Notes: generated by a model not told the origin, from the sequence alone. A stretch of 32,366 bases of DNA from Gammaproteobacteria bacterium (GCA_012728315.1 JAAYFI010000073.1:1-32366), one strand, 5' to 3'. Shown: positions 8,364 to 17,941, numbered from the stretch's first letter. Numbers and translations: made by a program.

Positions 8364-10175
8364 ATGTTGCACTCTGTTGTTAAAGATGTCACTAACGCCA
8401 TTGAAGAGCGCTCAGAACAGCGCCGCGCGAGTTATTTAGCCAAAGCGCTGCAGGCTGCAGAGCAGGCGCGCAATCGTGCTCATGGCTGTTCAAATTTAGC
8501 CCATGTCATGGCGGCGCAAAGTGATGATCAACGAATCATTATGCGCCAAGGCGGTGCGGCGCACATTGCCATTATTTCCAGTTACAACGATATGCTATCG
8601 GCGCATGCGCCACTGAAAGACTATCCAGATCAGCTCAAATCGGCATTGTACCGTTATGGTGCCAGTGCGCAGTTTGCTGCGGGTGTTCCGGCAATGTGCG
8701 ATGGCGTCACTCAGGGTACGCCGGGGATGCAGCTGTCGTTGTTTTCACGGGATCTCATCGCGCAAGCAACCGCAATTGGTTTGACTCATGGCGTCTTTGA
8801 CGGGGCGTTGTATTTAGGTGTTTGCGATAAAATCGTGCCGGGCATGCTGATTGGTGCTCTGCATTTTGGTCATTTACCAGCGGTGTTCGTTCCGGCTGGA
8901 CCGATGCGCTCAGGCCTATCCAATCCTGAAAAGGCCGCTGTACGTGAGCGTTATGCTGCCGGTGAGGCCAGTCGTGATGAGTTGCTGGAGGCCGAGCTTG
9001 CTGCTTACCATGAGCCTGGAACTTGCACTTTCTATGGCACTGCTAATACCAATCAGGTGCTGATGGAGGCAATGGGGTTGCATGTGCCTGGCAGTGCTTT
9101 TGCGTCACCGGTCTCTCAGCTGCGTCATGCCTTAACCGATGAGGCGGCGCGTAGGGTGCTGGATAATACGCGGCAGGGCAGCCACTTTTTACCTTTAGCG
9201 ATACAAATTGATGCGAAAGCCTTAGTAAATGGTGCTGTCGCTATCTTGGCCAGCGGAGGCTCGACCAACCATACCCTGCATTTACCGGCGATTGCGCGCG
9301 CAGCAGGCTATGAGCTGCTTTGGGAGGATTTAGCCGCTTTATCGCAAGTTGTTCCCTTGTTGGCGCATGTCTACCCTAGTGGAGTGGCAGATGTGAATCA
9401 GTTTCATGCCGCGGGGGGAGTGGCTTGGTTATTTAAGCAGTTGTTGGCTGCAGGCTTAATGCACCCAGATGTCTATACCGCTGCCGGTCAAGGTTTAGAT
9501 GCCTATGCTCGAGAACCCTATCTGCAAGAAGGGCAGCTGCAGTGGCGTGATGTGCCAAGCAGCAGTCAGGCTGAGAGTATTTTGCGTCCAACTACAAATC
9601 CTTTTGCTGCGCACAGTGGCTTGCATTTACTGGTCGGCAATTTAGGCCGAGCAATTGTTAAAACCTCAGCTGTTAAAGAGGAGTTTTGCTCAATTAAGGC
9701 ACCGGTACGGGTGTTTGATTGTGAGAGCGCCGCTTTAGCTGCTTATGCAAATGATCAGCTGCATGGGGATTTTATCTTGGTGGTGCGTTTTCAAGGTCCT
9801 GCAGCCAACGGTATGCCCGAGCTGCACAAATTGATGCCGCTTTTGGCGAATTTACAAGCCAATGGTCAGAAAGTCGCACTCGTCACTGATGGTCGTTTAT
9901 CCGGTGCATCAGGTAAGGTGTTAGCAGCGTTACATGTTACGCCGGAAGCGGCTAAAGGCGGTCTGTTAAGCCGTTTGCACGATGGTGATATCTTAGAAAT
10001 TGATACAGCTGCAGATCGACTGCATGTGCATGTGACGCCCGAGCAGTTGGCACTGCGCAATGCTGTGCAGGCGCCAGTTAATGTGCCACTGGGTTATGGG
10101 TTAGACTTATTTGCTGCGCAACGGCGTTGGGTTGGTCCAGCAGATCAAGGCGCCAGTTTTTTACTTGAGGACTGA
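8364..10175 (+). CDS. edd: Phosphogluconate dehydratase
   Basis: A 603-residue member of the IlvD/Edd dehydratase family, which carries an iron-sulfur cluster. It converts 6-phosphogluconate to 2-keto-3-deoxy-6-phosphogluconate, the committing step of the Entner-Doudoroff pathway. The candidate cluster cysteines lie in PAMCDGVTQG (near residue 112), GVCDKIVPGM (near residue 153) and the GTCTFYGTANTNQ segment (near residue 220). ISSYNDMLSAHAPL near residue 73 is also family-typical. AAAGGA lies about nine bases before the ATG at 8364. The stop is directly followed by the eda start, consistent with one transcript pgl-edd-eda. Confidence 0.95.
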   Translation: MLHSVVKDVTNAIEERSEQRRASYLAKALQAAEQARNRAHGCSNLAHVMAAQSDDQRIIMRQGGAAHIAIISSYNDMLSAHAPLKDYPDQLKSALYRYGASAQFAAGVPAMCDGVTQGTPGMQLSLFSRDLIAQATAIGLTHGVFDGALYLGVCDKIVPGMLIGALHFGHLPAVFVPAGPMRSGLSNPEKAAVRERYAAGEASRDELLEAELAAYHEPGTCTFYGTANTNQVLMEAMGLHVPGSAFASPVSQLRHALTDEAARRVLDNTRQGSHFLPLAIQIDAKALVNGAVAILASGGSTNHTLHLPAIARAAGYELLWEDLAALSQVVPLLAHVYPSGVADVNQFHAAGGVAWLFKQLLAAGLMHPDVYTAAGQGLDAYAREPYLQEGQLQWRDVPSSSQAESILRPTTNPFAAHSGLHLLVGNLGRAIVKTSAVKEEFCSIKAPVRVFDCESAALAAYANDQLHGDFILVVRFQGPAANGMPELHKLMPLLANLQANGQKVALVTDGRLSGASGKVLAALHVTPEAAKGGLLSRLHDGDILEIDTAADRLHVHVTPEQLALRNAVQAPVNVPLGYGLDLFAAQRRWVGPADQGASFLLED

Positions 10176-10826
10176 ATGATGCTTACTATGGAACATATCT
10201 TACGTCGTGCGTATCCAGTGCTGCCTGTACTGGTCATTGATGATGTAGAGCGCGCGGTTGGGCTTGCACAAGCCTTGTGTGCGGGCGGCTTAAATGTCAT
10301 TGAAGTGACCTTGCGCACGCCGCAGGCGCTTGAAGCATTGAAAGTCATACGTGAAGAAGTGCCAGACTTAATTGTTGGAGCAGGCACGGTGATTCATGTC
10401 GATCAGTTTGCTCAAGCCATTGACGCTGGTGCGCAGTTTGCCGTGAGTCCAGGCTTTACTGAACGCTTAACGAGCGCTGCACAGGAGACGGCTTTGCCCT
10501 ATTTGCCTGCCGTGATGACGCCTTCTGAAGTGCTTTTGGCATTGGAGTACGGTTACCGTTCCTTAAAGTTATTTCCGGCCAATGGCGGGGCGAGTGTGCG
10601 CATGCTCAATAGCTTTAAAGGGCCTTTTACCGGGATCAGCTTTTGCCCAACAGGTGGCGTCACCCGTGACAACTTGTTGAGTTATTTAAGTTTGCCCAAT
10701 GTCGCATGCTGTGGCGGCACCTGGGTGGCTCCTGCCAGTTTGGTGCAAGCGCAAGCGTGGGATCAAATTACAGCATTAGCCCGCGAGGCCTGTGTCATGG
10801 CCGGTCATTTGGAAACTTTTACATGA
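10176..10826 (+). CDS. eda: KDPG aldolase (2-dehydro-3-deoxy-phosphogluconate aldolase)
   Basis: A 216-residue class I aldolase that cleaves KDPG to pyruvate and glyceraldehyde-3-phosphate. It carries the catalytic glutamate in IEVTLRTP (residue 43 from this start) and the Schiff-base lysine in SLKLFPA (residue 131). GAGTVIHVDQ and SPGFTERL are also typical. ATG codons at 10176, 10179 and 10188 are all possible; GAGG at 10167-10170 best fits 10176 or 10179. It abuts edd with no gap and overlaps the following thioesterase gene by four bases (ATGA). Confidence 0.95.
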   Translation: MMLTMEHILRRAYPVLPVLVIDDVERAVGLAQALCAGGLNVIEVTLRTPQALEALKVIREEVPDLIVGAGTVIHVDQFAQAIDAGAQFAVSPGFTERLTSAAQETALPYLPAVMTPSEVLLALEYGYRSLKLFPANGGASVRMLNSFKGPFTGISFCPTGGVTRDNLLSYLSLPNVACCGGTWVAPASLVQAQAWDQITALAREACVMAGHLETFT

Positions 10827-11263
10827 GTTGGGATTACCCAAACCCTTATATTTTATCGTTACGGGCCACAGCTGCTGATATCGATGAGTTTGATCATGTC
10901 AATAACGCAGTCTATGTACAGTGGATGGAGGCCTGTGCTTGGCAACATTCGATCAGCTTGGGTTTAGGCTTTGCTGAGTATCAAGCATTAGACCGGGGCA
11001 TGGCTGTGCTACGCCATGAGATTGACTATTTAGCCAGTGCTTACGAAGACGAAGCGTTGGAGATGGCGACTTGGATTGCCTACACAGAGCCGCGCTTAAC
11101 GATGGATCGCTACTTTCAACTGCGGCGAGTGGCTGATGATGTCACGCTGCTGCGCGCTAAAACAACATTTGTTTGTATTGAATTATCGTCTGGGCGTCCT
11201 AAACGTATGCCGACGGAGTTTGTGCAAGGTTATAGCCGGGCCATGTTGCCTAAAGATGCTTAA
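10823..11263 (+). CDS. Hot-dog fold acyl-CoA thioesterase, YbgC/FadM-like
   Basis: A 146-residue protein of the 4-hydroxybenzoyl-CoA thioesterase group. The catalytic aspartate motif DEFDHVNNAVYVQWMEAC (residues about 20-37) is clear, and the rest matches a single hot-dog domain. These enzymes hydrolyse acyl-CoA thioesters in the cytoplasm; the chain specificity cannot be read. ATG at 10823 overlaps the eda stop by four bases, so the gene is probably translated together with the sugar-acid pathway genes. The frame can be opened further upstream inside eda, but the overlap start gives the normal family length. Confidence 0.85.
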   Translation: MSWDYPNPYILSLRATAADIDEFDHVNNAVYVQWMEACAWQHSISLGLGFAEYQALDRGMAVLRHEIDYLASAYEDEALEMATWIAYTEPRLTMDRYFQLRRVADDVTLLRAKTTFVCIELSSGRPKRMPTEFVQGYSRAMLPKDA

Positions 11264-11440
11264 TCCCTTGCTGGCTATTGAGTGCGGGTGTTTGAGAGCG
11301 CTCAGGCATTGCTTTAGTGTTTTTTTAAACAGTATTTTTGCGCGCTGCCTTAGGACATGCGCGATAATGCTGACGAGGACGTTGGGGCATTATGTAGTGC
11401 ATTCCCGATGCAGGCTTGGTCTAGTTGTGAGTGATATAGA

Positions 11441-12418
11441 GTGCAAATCGCTTTAGCGCCGATGGAAGGTTTGGTTGATCATATTTTACGCGATGTACTG
11501 ACCCAGCAGGGTGGTATTGATTGGTGTGTAACGGAGTTCGTTCGGGTCACCGATCAGTTGCTGCCGACGCGCAGTTATCAACGCTTAGCCCCAGAGCTTG
11601 CGCAAGGCGCGCAAACACCTGCCGGTACGCCGCTGCATGTGCAGCTACTGGGTTCTGATCCGCAAGCCTTAGCAGATAATGCGGCTAAAGCCTGTGAGTT
11701 GGGCGCCCCTGTGATTGATTTGAATTTTGGTTGTCCAGCAAAAACGGTCAATAACTCTAATGGTGGCGCTATCTTACTGCGCGAACCTGAAGTGCTGTAT
11801 AAGATTGTTGAGGCGGTGCGTGCAGGTATGCCAGCGCATATCCCGCTAACGACGAAGATGCGTTTAGGGTATGACAGTCCAGATGGGGCTATGGATTCTG
11901 CACGCGCTTTAGCGGCCGGTGGCTCTGCACGTATCGTTGTCCATGCGCGCACTAAAACGGATGGCTATAAGCCGCCTGCGCATTGGGAGTGGGTGGCAAA
12001 AGTACAGGATGTGGTCAAGATTCCTGTGTTTGCCAACGGCGATATTTGGTCTTTGGATGATTGGTATCGCTGCCGTGAAATCAGCGGGGTGAATGATGTC
12101 ATGCTGGGCCGTGGTTTGGTTTCACGCCCAGATTTAGCTAAGCAGATTGCTTGCGCGCGAGATGGAGTTGAATACCAATTGCTGACATGGCAGCAGTTGC
12201 AACCTATGCTGCAGGAGTTTTGGCGGCAAGTGCGTTTATTTCAAACGCCGCGCAGCGCACCCGGTCGTTTAAAACAGTGGCTGGCGATGTTGACCCGTAA
12301 CTATCCAGAAGCGCAGCAGTTATTTGCACAGTTGCGCAAGGTCACTGATTGCAGAGACATTGATCGTCACTTTGGCTTGGATATGGCTGACTTGCATATT
12401 GAGCACAGTGTCGAGTAG
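11441..12418 (+). CDS. dusC: tRNA-dihydrouridine(16) synthase
   Basis: A 325-residue FMN enzyme that reduces uridine to dihydrouridine in the tRNA D-loop. Motifs: [14 protein letters not shown] at the N-terminus (flavin binding), [17 protein letters not shown] near residue 98 with the catalytic cysteine, TTKMRLGYD near residue 142, VVHARTK near residue 166 and ANGDIWS near residue 198. The DusC subfamily is chosen from its close agreement with known Pseudomonas sequences. It starts with GTG at 11441; no strong Shine-Dalgarno is visible. The 177-base spacer before it holds a GATAAT at about 11360 but no well-spaced -35. Its stop lies five bases from the stop of the convergent LysR gene. Confidence 0.9.
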   Translation: MQIALAPMEGLVDHILRDVLTQQGGIDWCVTEFVRVTDQLLPTRSYQRLAPELAQGAQTPAGTPLHVQLLGSDPQALADNAAKACELGAPVIDLNFGCPAKTVNNSNGGAILLREPEVLYKIVEAVRAGMPAHIPLTTKMRLGYDSPDGAMDSARALAAGGSARIVVHARTKTDGYKPPAHWEWVAKVQDVVKIPVFANGDIWSLDDWYRCREISGVNDVMLGRGLVSRPDLAKQIACARDGVEYQLLTWQQLQPMLQEFWRQVRLFQTPRSAPGRLKQWLAMLTRNYPEAQQLFAQLRKVTDCRDIDRHFGLDMADLHIEHSVE

Positions 12419-12423
12419 CTGGC

Positions 12424-13317
12424 TTATGAGGTGCCAAGCGCTTTGGGGTGATCAGCTGCGCCCAACAGAGCCATAAAGGCTTGCGCTGCATTTGATAAAG
12501 TGCGCTCCGTATGAAAGATATAACCTAGGTCACGGCTTAATCGCGCATCATCGATCTCTAAGCGCACCACGGAGTCATCCAGCATGCTGCACGGTAAAAC
12601 ACTCCAAGCTAAACCAATGGATACCATCATTTTAATGGTTTCCATATAGTTGGTACTCATACTGATCTCCGGCGTTAATTCAGCTTTATCAAAGAGCTGC
12701 AGTGCAATTTTGCGAGTAAAGGTATGACTGCCGGGAAATACCGCAGGATAGGCACAGAGGTCCGCTAAGCTGATTGTTTTGCGTTGCGCTAAAGGGTGCT
12801 CTGGAGCGACAACAAAGTCGAGATCGTCTTGCCACACTTTGATGGCTTTAAGTGGTGCTTCGCAATGCGGGGATAGGGTAATAATGGCCAGCTCACAACG
12901 GCCGTGCAATACATCGGCATAAGCGACTTCTGAGTCTAAAAAACGAATATCCAATTTCACTTCAGGGTAACGCTTGGTAAAGGCGCGTAAAATCGGCGGC
13001 AAGCGACGTAAACCGATGTGGTGACTGGTGGCTAAGCTTAAACTGCCGGTGACTGTGCCACTTAAGTTATTTAGCGCACGGCGTGCATCTTCCAGTTCGT
13101 TAACGATTCGGTAAGCGCGCGGCAGGAGCGCTTGGCCGGCTTCGGTTAAGCGGGTTTCACGGCCAATGCGGTCAAACAGGCGCATGCCCAATTGATCTTC
13201 CAAGCTAGCAATACGCTTACTGATTGCTGGCTGAGTGACATGCAAGCGCTCGCCCGCCAAGGAGAAGCTATTGTGCTCGGCAATGGCGATAAAGGTGTGT
13301 AAGTTGGCCAGATCCAT
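12424..13317 (-). CDS. LysR-type transcriptional regulator next to leuC
   Basis: A 297-residue LysR-family regulator. The N-terminal winged helix-turn-helix is clear (LHTFIAIAEHNSFSLAGERL, then VTQPAISKRIASLE, residues about 6-46), followed by the periplasmic-binding-like effector domain (LATSHHIGLRRLP at the domain junction). The start is taken as the ATG at 13317, which gives the usual short lead-in to the helix-turn-helix; a TTG seven codons upstream is less likely. The gene is divergent from leuC with 166 bases between starts, so control of itself and of leuC is plausible. The effector is unknown. Confidence 0.88.
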   Translation of the reverse strand: MDLANLHTFIAIAEHNSFSLAGERLHVTQPAISKRIASLEDQLGMRLFDRIGRETRLTEAGQALLPRAYRIVNELEDARRALNNLSGTVTGSLSLATSHHIGLRRLPPILRAFTKRYPEVKLDIRFLDSEVAYADVLHGRCELAIITLSPHCEAPLKAIKVWQDDLDFVVAPEHPLAQRKTISLADLCAYPAVFPGSHTFTRKIALQLFDKAELTPEISMSTNYMETIKMMVSIGLAWSVLPCSMLDDSVVRLEIDDARLSRDLGYIFHTERTLSNAAQAFMALLGAADHPKALGTS

Positions 13318-13347
13318 GCGCAGCGCCCAATGTTTCAAATAGAGCTG

Positions 13348-13410
13348 TTGAGTTTATCGCTATAACCAAATGGAATCCAATGGATAAAAAATATCAATTT
13401 GAGTTATTCG
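13348..13410. promoter_or_regulatory. Paired direct repeats and palindromes between lysR and leuC
   Basis: TTGAGTTTATCG at 13348-13359 and TTGAGTTATTCG at 13399-13410 match at 10 of 12 bases and are 51 bases apart. Between them lie the near-palindromes CCAAATGG (13366-13373) and TCCAATGGA (13376-13384). Repeated boxes in a divergent LysR intergenic region are the usual form of a LysR operator, but the binding sites themselves are inferred. Confidence 0.4.
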
Positions 13411-13427
13411 ACTGGGGCACATAGGAT
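13399..13427 (+). promoter_or_regulatory. Candidate sigma-70 promoter of leuC
   Basis: TTGAGT (13399-13404) and TAGGAT (13422-13427) are separated by exactly 17 bases and match 4 of 6 positions each of the sigma-70 consensus. The distance to the leuC start is 56 bases. The -35 box overlaps the right-hand copy of the direct repeat, so a bound regulator could act on it directly. Confidence 0.45.
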
Positions 13428-13483
13428 AGACCCAAAGCAGTAGGTGAATGGCCGCTGCAGAAAACACTGATGAGGACGGTCTA

Positions 13484-14917
13484 ATGGCTGGAAAAACGCT
13501 GTACGACAAACTTTGGGAGATGCACGAAGTTAAACGCCGTGATGACGGCTCTTCGTTGATTTATATCGATCGCCATATTTTACATGAGGTGACCTCGCCA
13601 CAAGCTTTTGAAGGCTTGCGTTTAGCCGGTCGTAAGCCTTGGCGCATTGATGCCAATATTGCTACACCTGATCATAACGTGCCAACCACCAAAGCAGAGC
13701 GTGCAGGCGGTATTGAGGCGATTGCTGATGAGGTGTCGCGCATCCAGGTGCAAACACTGGATGACAACTGCGAAGAGTACGGTATTTTGCAGTTTAAGAT
13801 GAACGATGTGCGTCAAGGTATTGTTCATGTGATTGGCCCAGAGCAGGGCGCGACCTTGCCAGGCATGACGGTTGTCTGCGGTGACTCACACACCTCAACC
13901 CACGGTGCCTTTGGTGCTTTAGCCCATGGTATCGGTACTTCAGAAGTTGAGCATGTTTTAGCGACCCAGTGTCTGGTGGCTAAAAAAATGAAAAACATGC
14001 AGGTACGCGTGGAAGGTAAAATTCCTGCCGGGGTGACCGCGAAAGATATCGTTTTAGCCATTATCGGTAAAATTGGCACCGCTGGCGGTAACGGTCATGC
14101 CGTTGAGTTTGCCGGCAGCGCGATCCGTGAGCTGTCGATGGAAGGTCGTATGACTCTATGCAACATGTCCATCGAAGCCGGTGCACGCGTGGGTATGGTG
14201 GCTGTTGACCAGAAAACCATCGACTATGTAGAAGGCCGTCCGTATGCGCCAAAAGGTGCTGATTGGGATGCCGCCGTTCAGGCTTGGAAAGATTTAGTTT
14301 CAGATGAAGATGCGCACTTTGACACTGTCGTGGAAATGCGCGCTGAGGACATTATCCCGCAAGTCAGCTGGGGCACGTCGCCGGAGATGGTGTTGCCTGT
14401 GGATGCGACTGTACCAGACCCTACCAAAGAGTCTGATCCAGTCAAGCGTGACTCTATTACCCGCGCACTGAAATACATGGGGCTACAGGCCAATCAAGCC
14501 ATCACTGATATTAAGGTGGATCGTGTCTTTATTGGTTCGTGCACCAACTCCCGTATTGAGGACTTACGTGCTGCCGCAGCAGTGGCCAAAGGCCGTAAGG
14601 TTGCTGATAACGTGATTCAGGCCTTAGTGGTACCGGGTTCAGGTTTAGTCAAGGAACAGGCTGAAGCGGAAGGCTTAGATAAAATCTTTATTGACGCCGG
14701 TTTTGAGTGGCGTGAGCCGGGTTGCTCCATGTGCTTGGCCATGAACCCCGATAAGTTAGGCAGTGGCGAGCATTGTGCTTCAACCTCTAACCGTAACTTT
14801 GAAGGCCGTCAGGGTAATGGCGGACGTACGCACTTAGTCAGCCCTGCGATGGCTGCCGCTGCTGCGGTCAAAGGCCATTTTGTTGATGTGCGTGAATTAA
14901 TAAACGAAGGAGCATAA
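13484..14917 (+). CDS. leuC: 3-isopropylmalate dehydratase large subunit
   Basis: A 477-residue aconitase-family subunit that, with LeuD, isomerises 2-isopropylmalate to 3-isopropylmalate in leucine synthesis. Cluster and active-site motifs: [14 protein letters not shown] near residue 130, the cysteine in [14 protein letters not shown] near residue 352, and the two cysteines of [12 protein letters not shown] near residue 415. The frame is open from an ATG at 13448, but ATG at 13484 has GAGGA seven bases before it and begins [11 protein letters not shown] as in relatives. leuD follows after two bases beyond the stop. Confidence 0.96.
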   Translation: MAGKTLYDKLWEMHEVKRRDDGSSLIYIDRHILHEVTSPQAFEGLRLAGRKPWRIDANIATPDHNVPTTKAERAGGIEAIADEVSRIQVQTLDDNCEEYGILQFKMNDVRQGIVHVIGPEQGATLPGMTVVCGDSHTSTHGAFGALAHGIGTSEVEHVLATQCLVAKKMKNMQVRVEGKIPAGVTAKDIVLAIIGKIGTAGGNGHAVEFAGSAIRELSMEGRMTLCNMSIEAGARVGMVAVDQKTIDYVEGRPYAPKGADWDAAVQAWKDLVSDEDAHFDTVVEMRAEDIIPQVSWGTSPEMVLPVDATVPDPTKESDPVKRDSITRALKYMGLQANQAITDIKVDRVFIGSCTNSRIEDLRAAAAVAKGRKVADNVIQALVVPGSGLVKEQAEAEGLDKIFIDAGFEWREPGCSMCLAMNPDKLGSGEHCASTSNRNFEGRQGNGGRTHLVSPAMAAAAAVKGHFVDVRELINEGA

Positions 14918-14919
14918 GC

Positions 14920-15564
14920 ATGAAAGCCTTTACTCAACACCAAGGTTTAGTTGCTCCGTTGGATCGCGCCAACGTTGATACAGACCAGATTATTCCAAAG
15001 CAGTTTTTAAAATCCATCAAACGTACCGGTTTTGGTGCCAATTTATTTGATGAGTGGCGTTACCTTGATGAAGGCCAGCCGGATCAAGATAATAGCAAGC
15101 GCCCAATCAATACTGAGTTTGTCCTGAATCAGCCGCGCTACCAAGGTGCGAGTGTATTGTTGGCGCAAGAAAACTTTGGCTGTGGTTCCAGTCGTGAACA
15201 CGCGCCATGGGCGTTAGATGAATACGGTTTTCGTGCCATTATCGCGCCAAGCTTTGCCGATATTTTCTACAACAACAGCTTTAAAAATGGCTTGTTGCCC
15301 ATTGTTTTAAGTGCCGATGAAGTCAATGAGCTGTTTGCGCAAACGCAAGCCAATGAAGGTTATGCGCTGACCATCGATTTAGAGGCGCAAACTGTAACCC
15401 GCCCTGACGGTGTGCAATACACTTTTGAAGTGGATGCCTTCCGCAAGCACTGCTTGCTCAATGGTCTGGATGATATTGGTCTGACCTTGCAAGATGCTGA
15501 GCTGATTCGTGAGTTTGAGGTGGGCTACAAAAAAGCCAATCCATGGTTGTTTAACGCTCTTTAA
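14920..15564 (+). CDS. leuD: 3-isopropylmalate dehydratase small subunit
   Basis: A 214-residue swivel-domain partner of LeuC. Landmarks are [15 protein letters not shown] near residue 18, the substrate-contact loop [15 protein letters not shown] near residue 85, and [18 protein letters not shown] near residue 109. GAAGGAG ends seven bases before the ATG at 14920 and lies within the last leuC codons, so the two subunits are likely made in a balanced ratio from one message. Confidence 0.96.
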   Translation: MKAFTQHQGLVAPLDRANVDTDQIIPKQFLKSIKRTGFGANLFDEWRYLDEGQPDQDNSKRPINTEFVLNQPRYQGASVLLAQENFGCGSSREHAPWALDEYGFRAIIAPSFADIFYNNSFKNGLLPIVLSADEVNELFAQTQANEGYALTIDLEAQTVTRPDGVQYTFEVDAFRKHCLLNGLDDIGLTLQDAELIREFEVGYKKANPWLFNAL

Positions 15565-15575
15565 TTTAACCTAGT

Positions 15576-15602
15576 GCGCCATTGTAAAGGCTGCAATGGC
15601 GC
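15576..15602 (+). other. Perfect 9-bp hairpin in the leuD-leuB spacer
   Basis: GCGCCATTG (15576-15584) pairs perfectly with CAATGGCGC (15594-15602) around a nine-base loop. It fills most of the 50-base spacer and ends 12 bases before the leuB start. There is no T tract, so it is not a standard terminator; an effect on RNA processing or on leuB translation is possible but unproven. Confidence 0.55.
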
Positions 15603-15614
15603 TGAGTATTTGAT

Positions 15615-16697
15615 ATGTCGAAGAAGATTTTAGTATTACCAGGCGATGGTATCGGACCGGAAATCATCCGTGAAGCTGTTAAGGTTTTAGAGTTGGCCAG
15701 TGAAAAGTTCAACCTCGGCTACGAGCTGGTTGAAGGTGAGCTCGGTGGTGCAGCGATTGATAAGCACGGTGTGCCTTTAGCTGACTCAACCTTAGCATTG
15801 GCGCGTGAAGTCGATGCTGTACTGCTTGGTGCAGTGGGCGGTCCTAAGTGGGACAATATTGAAGTTGCCATTCGTCCTGAGCGTGGCTTATTAAAGATTC
15901 GCTCTGAGCTGGGTTTGTTTGCTAACTTGCGTCCTGCCATTTTATATCCGCAACTGGCTGAAGCATCAACCCTTAAGCCTGAGGTGGTTTCCGGTCTAGA
16001 TATTCTGATTGTCCGTGAGTTGACCGGTGGTATTTACTTTGGCAAGCCGCGCGATACCGTCACTTTAGAAAACGGTGAGCGTATGGCCTATGACACATTG
16101 CCATACAGCGAAAGCGAAATTCGCCGCATTGCTAAAGTGGGCTTTGATATGGCGCGCCTGCGTAATAAGAAAGTCTGCTCAGTGGATAAAGCCAACGTGC
16201 TGGATTCTAGCCGCTTATGGCGCCAGGTTGTTAACGAGGTGGCGAAAGAGTATCCGGATGTTGAGCTGACGCATCAGTATGTTGATAACGCCGCCATGCA
16301 GCTGGTACGTGCGCCAAAGCAATTTGATGTGATTGTGACGGATAACTTATTTGGTGATATTTTATCGGATCAGGCTTCAATGTTGACAGGTTCCATTGGT
16401 ATGCTGCCATCAGCGTCTTTGGACTCTAACAATAAAGGCATGTATGAACCATCCCATGGTTCAGCGCCTGATATTGCCGGGCAAAACCTCGCTAACCCAT
16501 TGGCCACTATCTTGTCTGTCTCTATGATGCTGCGCTATACATTTAACGAGATCGCAGCCGCAGATGCCATTGAGCAGGCTGTGAGTGATGTGTTGGATCA
16601 AGGTTTGCGCACGGGTGATATTTTCTCCGAGGGTATGCGTAAAGTTGGCACCGCTGAAATGGGTGACGCTGTAGTCGCAGCGCTTGCAAAACTGTAA
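15615..16697 (+). CDS. leuB: 3-isopropylmalate dehydrogenase
   Basis: A 360-residue NAD-dependent decarboxylating dehydrogenase that turns 3-isopropylmalate into 2-ketoisocaproate. It shows the N-terminal [12 protein letters not shown], the substrate arginines in [13 protein letters not shown] (near residue 136), [14 protein letters not shown] near residue 190, [17 protein letters not shown] near residue 240 and the adenine-binding [13 protein letters not shown] loop near residue 277. ATG at 15615 has no strong Shine-Dalgarno and lies just after the spacer hairpin, which may therefore matter for its translation. Confidence 0.96.
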   Translation: MSKKILVLPGDGIGPEIIREAVKVLELASEKFNLGYELVEGELGGAAIDKHGVPLADSTLALAREVDAVLLGAVGGPKWDNIEVAIRPERGLLKIRSELGLFANLRPAILYPQLAEASTLKPEVVSGLDILIVRELTGGIYFGKPRDTVTLENGERMAYDTLPYSESEIRRIAKVGFDMARLRNKKVCSVDKANVLDSSRLWRQVVNEVAKEYPDVELTHQYVDNAAMQLVRAPKQFDVIVTDNLFGDILSDQASMLTGSIGMLPSASLDSNNKGMYEPSHGSAPDIAGQNLANPLATILSVSMMLRYTFNEIAAADAIEQAVSDVLDQGLRTGDIFSEGMRKVGTAEMGDAVVAALAKL

Positions 16698-16714
16698 ACT
16701 AACCCAATTGAATG

Positions 16715-16754
16715 TACCTGCTGTAAAGTTCCTTATGAGCTGTTATGGCAGGTA
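16715..16754 (+). other. 12-bp hairpin in the leuB-asd spacer
   Basis: TACCTGCTGTAA (16715-16726) can pair with TTATGGCAGGTA (16743-16754) over 12 positions, with two G-U pairs on the plus strand and a 16-base loop. AATTAAATTA follows rather than a run of T. It could be a weak terminator for leuB or a leader structure for asd, 26 bases before the asd start. Confidence 0.45.
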
Positions 16755-16780
16755 ATTAAATTACTATAGGTGTAGTCGTG

Positions 16781-17893
16781 ATGAAACGTGTAGGACTGAT
16801 TGGTTGGCGCGGCATGGTGGGTTCTGTACTCATGCAGCGTATGCTTGAAGAACAGGACTTCGATTTAATTGAACCGGTGTTCTTTACCACGTCCAACGTG
16901 GGTGGGCAGGGGCCTGCAATTGGTAAAGATACTCCAGCGCTGAAAGATGCTTATGATATTAATGAGCTCAAAGCCTTGGATGTAATTTTGACCTGCCAAG
17001 GTGGCGACTACACCGATGCGGTGTACCCAAAGCTGCGTGAAGCGGGCTGGGAAGGCTATTGGATTGATGCCGCGTCTGCACTGCGCATGAAAGATCACGC
17101 CGTGATTGTTTTAGATCCAGTCAACCGCAGAGTCATTGATCAAGCGCTAGAAACTGGCGTGAAAGACTATGTCGGTGGTAACTGCACTGTTAGCCTCATG
17201 TTGATGGGCTTAGGCGGATTGTTTGAAGCCGGTGTGGTTGAGTGGATGAGCGCTATGACCTATCAAGCGGCCAGTGGTGCCGGTGCGCAGAATATGCGTG
17301 AGTTGATTCGTCAAATGGGTGGCATTCACGAATCTGTTGCTGCTGAATTACAAGATCCTGCCAGTGCGATTTTAGAGATCGACCGTAAAGTTGCTGAGTA
17401 TCAGCGCAGTGAGGCGTGCCCGGTTGATAACTTTGGTGTGCCTTTAGCTGGTAGCTTAATTCCATGGATTGACAGTGCTTTACCCAACGGGCAAAGCCGT
17501 GAAGAGTGGAAAGCGCAAGCTGAAACCAATAAGGTTTTAGGCCTTTTTAAAAACCCAATTCCAGTTGATGGTTTATGTGTGCGTGTCGGTGCCATGCGCT
17601 GCCATAGCCAGGCATTGACCATCAAGCTCAATAAAGATATCCCGTTAGCGGATATTGAAGGCTTGATCAGCCAGCATAATCCTTGGGTGCGTTTAATCCC
17701 GAATGAGCGCGAATTAACGATGCGCGAGCTGACACCGACTGCTGTGACAGGCACCATGAATATTCCGGTTGGACGTTTACGCAAGCTCAATATGGGTTCG
17801 CACTATTTGGGGGCCTTTACTGTAGGCGACCAATTGTTATGGGGGGCGGCAGAGCCGCTGCGTAGAATGTTGCGCATCCTCTTAGAACGCTAG
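16781..17893 (+). CDS. asd: Aspartate-semialdehyde dehydrogenase
   Basis: A 370-residue NADPH enzyme that reduces aspartyl phosphate to aspartate semialdehyde, the branch to lysine/diaminopimelate, threonine and methionine. The N-terminal Rossmann motif is [14 protein letters not shown]; the catalytic cysteine is residue 135 in [25 protein letters not shown] and the histidine of [17 protein letters not shown] follow. Size and sequence match the Gram-negative form. ATG at 16781 is chosen over the GTG immediately before it. A second asd-like gene, which often follows in Pseudomonas, is absent: fimV is the next gene. Confidence 0.96.
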   Translation: MKRVGLIGWRGMVGSVLMQRMLEEQDFDLIEPVFFTTSNVGGQGPAIGKDTPALKDAYDINELKALDVILTCQGGDYTDAVYPKLREAGWEGYWIDAASALRMKDHAVIVLDPVNRRVIDQALETGVKDYVGGNCTVSLMLMGLGGLFEAGVVEWMSAMTYQAASGAGAQNMRELIRQMGGIHESVAAELQDPASAILEIDRKVAEYQRSEACPVDNFGVPLAGSLIPWIDSALPNGQSREEWKAQAETNKVLGLFKNPIPVDGLCVRVGAMRCHSQALTIKLNKDIPLADIEGLISQHNPWVRLIPNERELTMRELTPTAVTGTMNIPVGRLRKLNMGSHYLGAFTVGDQLLWGAAEPLRRMLRILLER

Positions 17894-17903
17894 TAGAAAT
17901 ATC

Positions 17904-17941
17904 GACACGTAAAAACCAACTGGATGAGGTTTTTACGTGTC
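17904..17941. terminator. Perfect 14-bp inverted repeat after asd, possible bidirectional terminator
   Basis: GACACGTAAAAACC (17904-17917) is the exact reverse complement of GGTTTTTACGTGTC (17928-17941), with a ten-base loop. It starts 11 bases after the asd stop. The T-rich part lies inside the stem next to the loop rather than after it, so it departs from a classic intrinsic terminator, but position and perfection argue for ending or protecting the asd message. Confidence 0.5.

Noticed and set aside
10706..10822. Longer N-terminus for the thioesterase, starting inside eda
   Set aside because: The extra residues are out-of-frame eda sequence and have no family similarity; the ATGA overlap start gives the normal length.
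11264..11440. Promoter for dusC using GATAAT near 11360
   Set aside because: The best upstream -35-like hexamer, TTGCGC, is about 19 bases away and weak, so I did not list it as a feature.
16715..16754. Lysine riboswitch before asd
   Set aside because: The spacer is only about 80 bases and has one simple hairpin; the lysine riboswitch needs a five-helix junction of about 170 bases.
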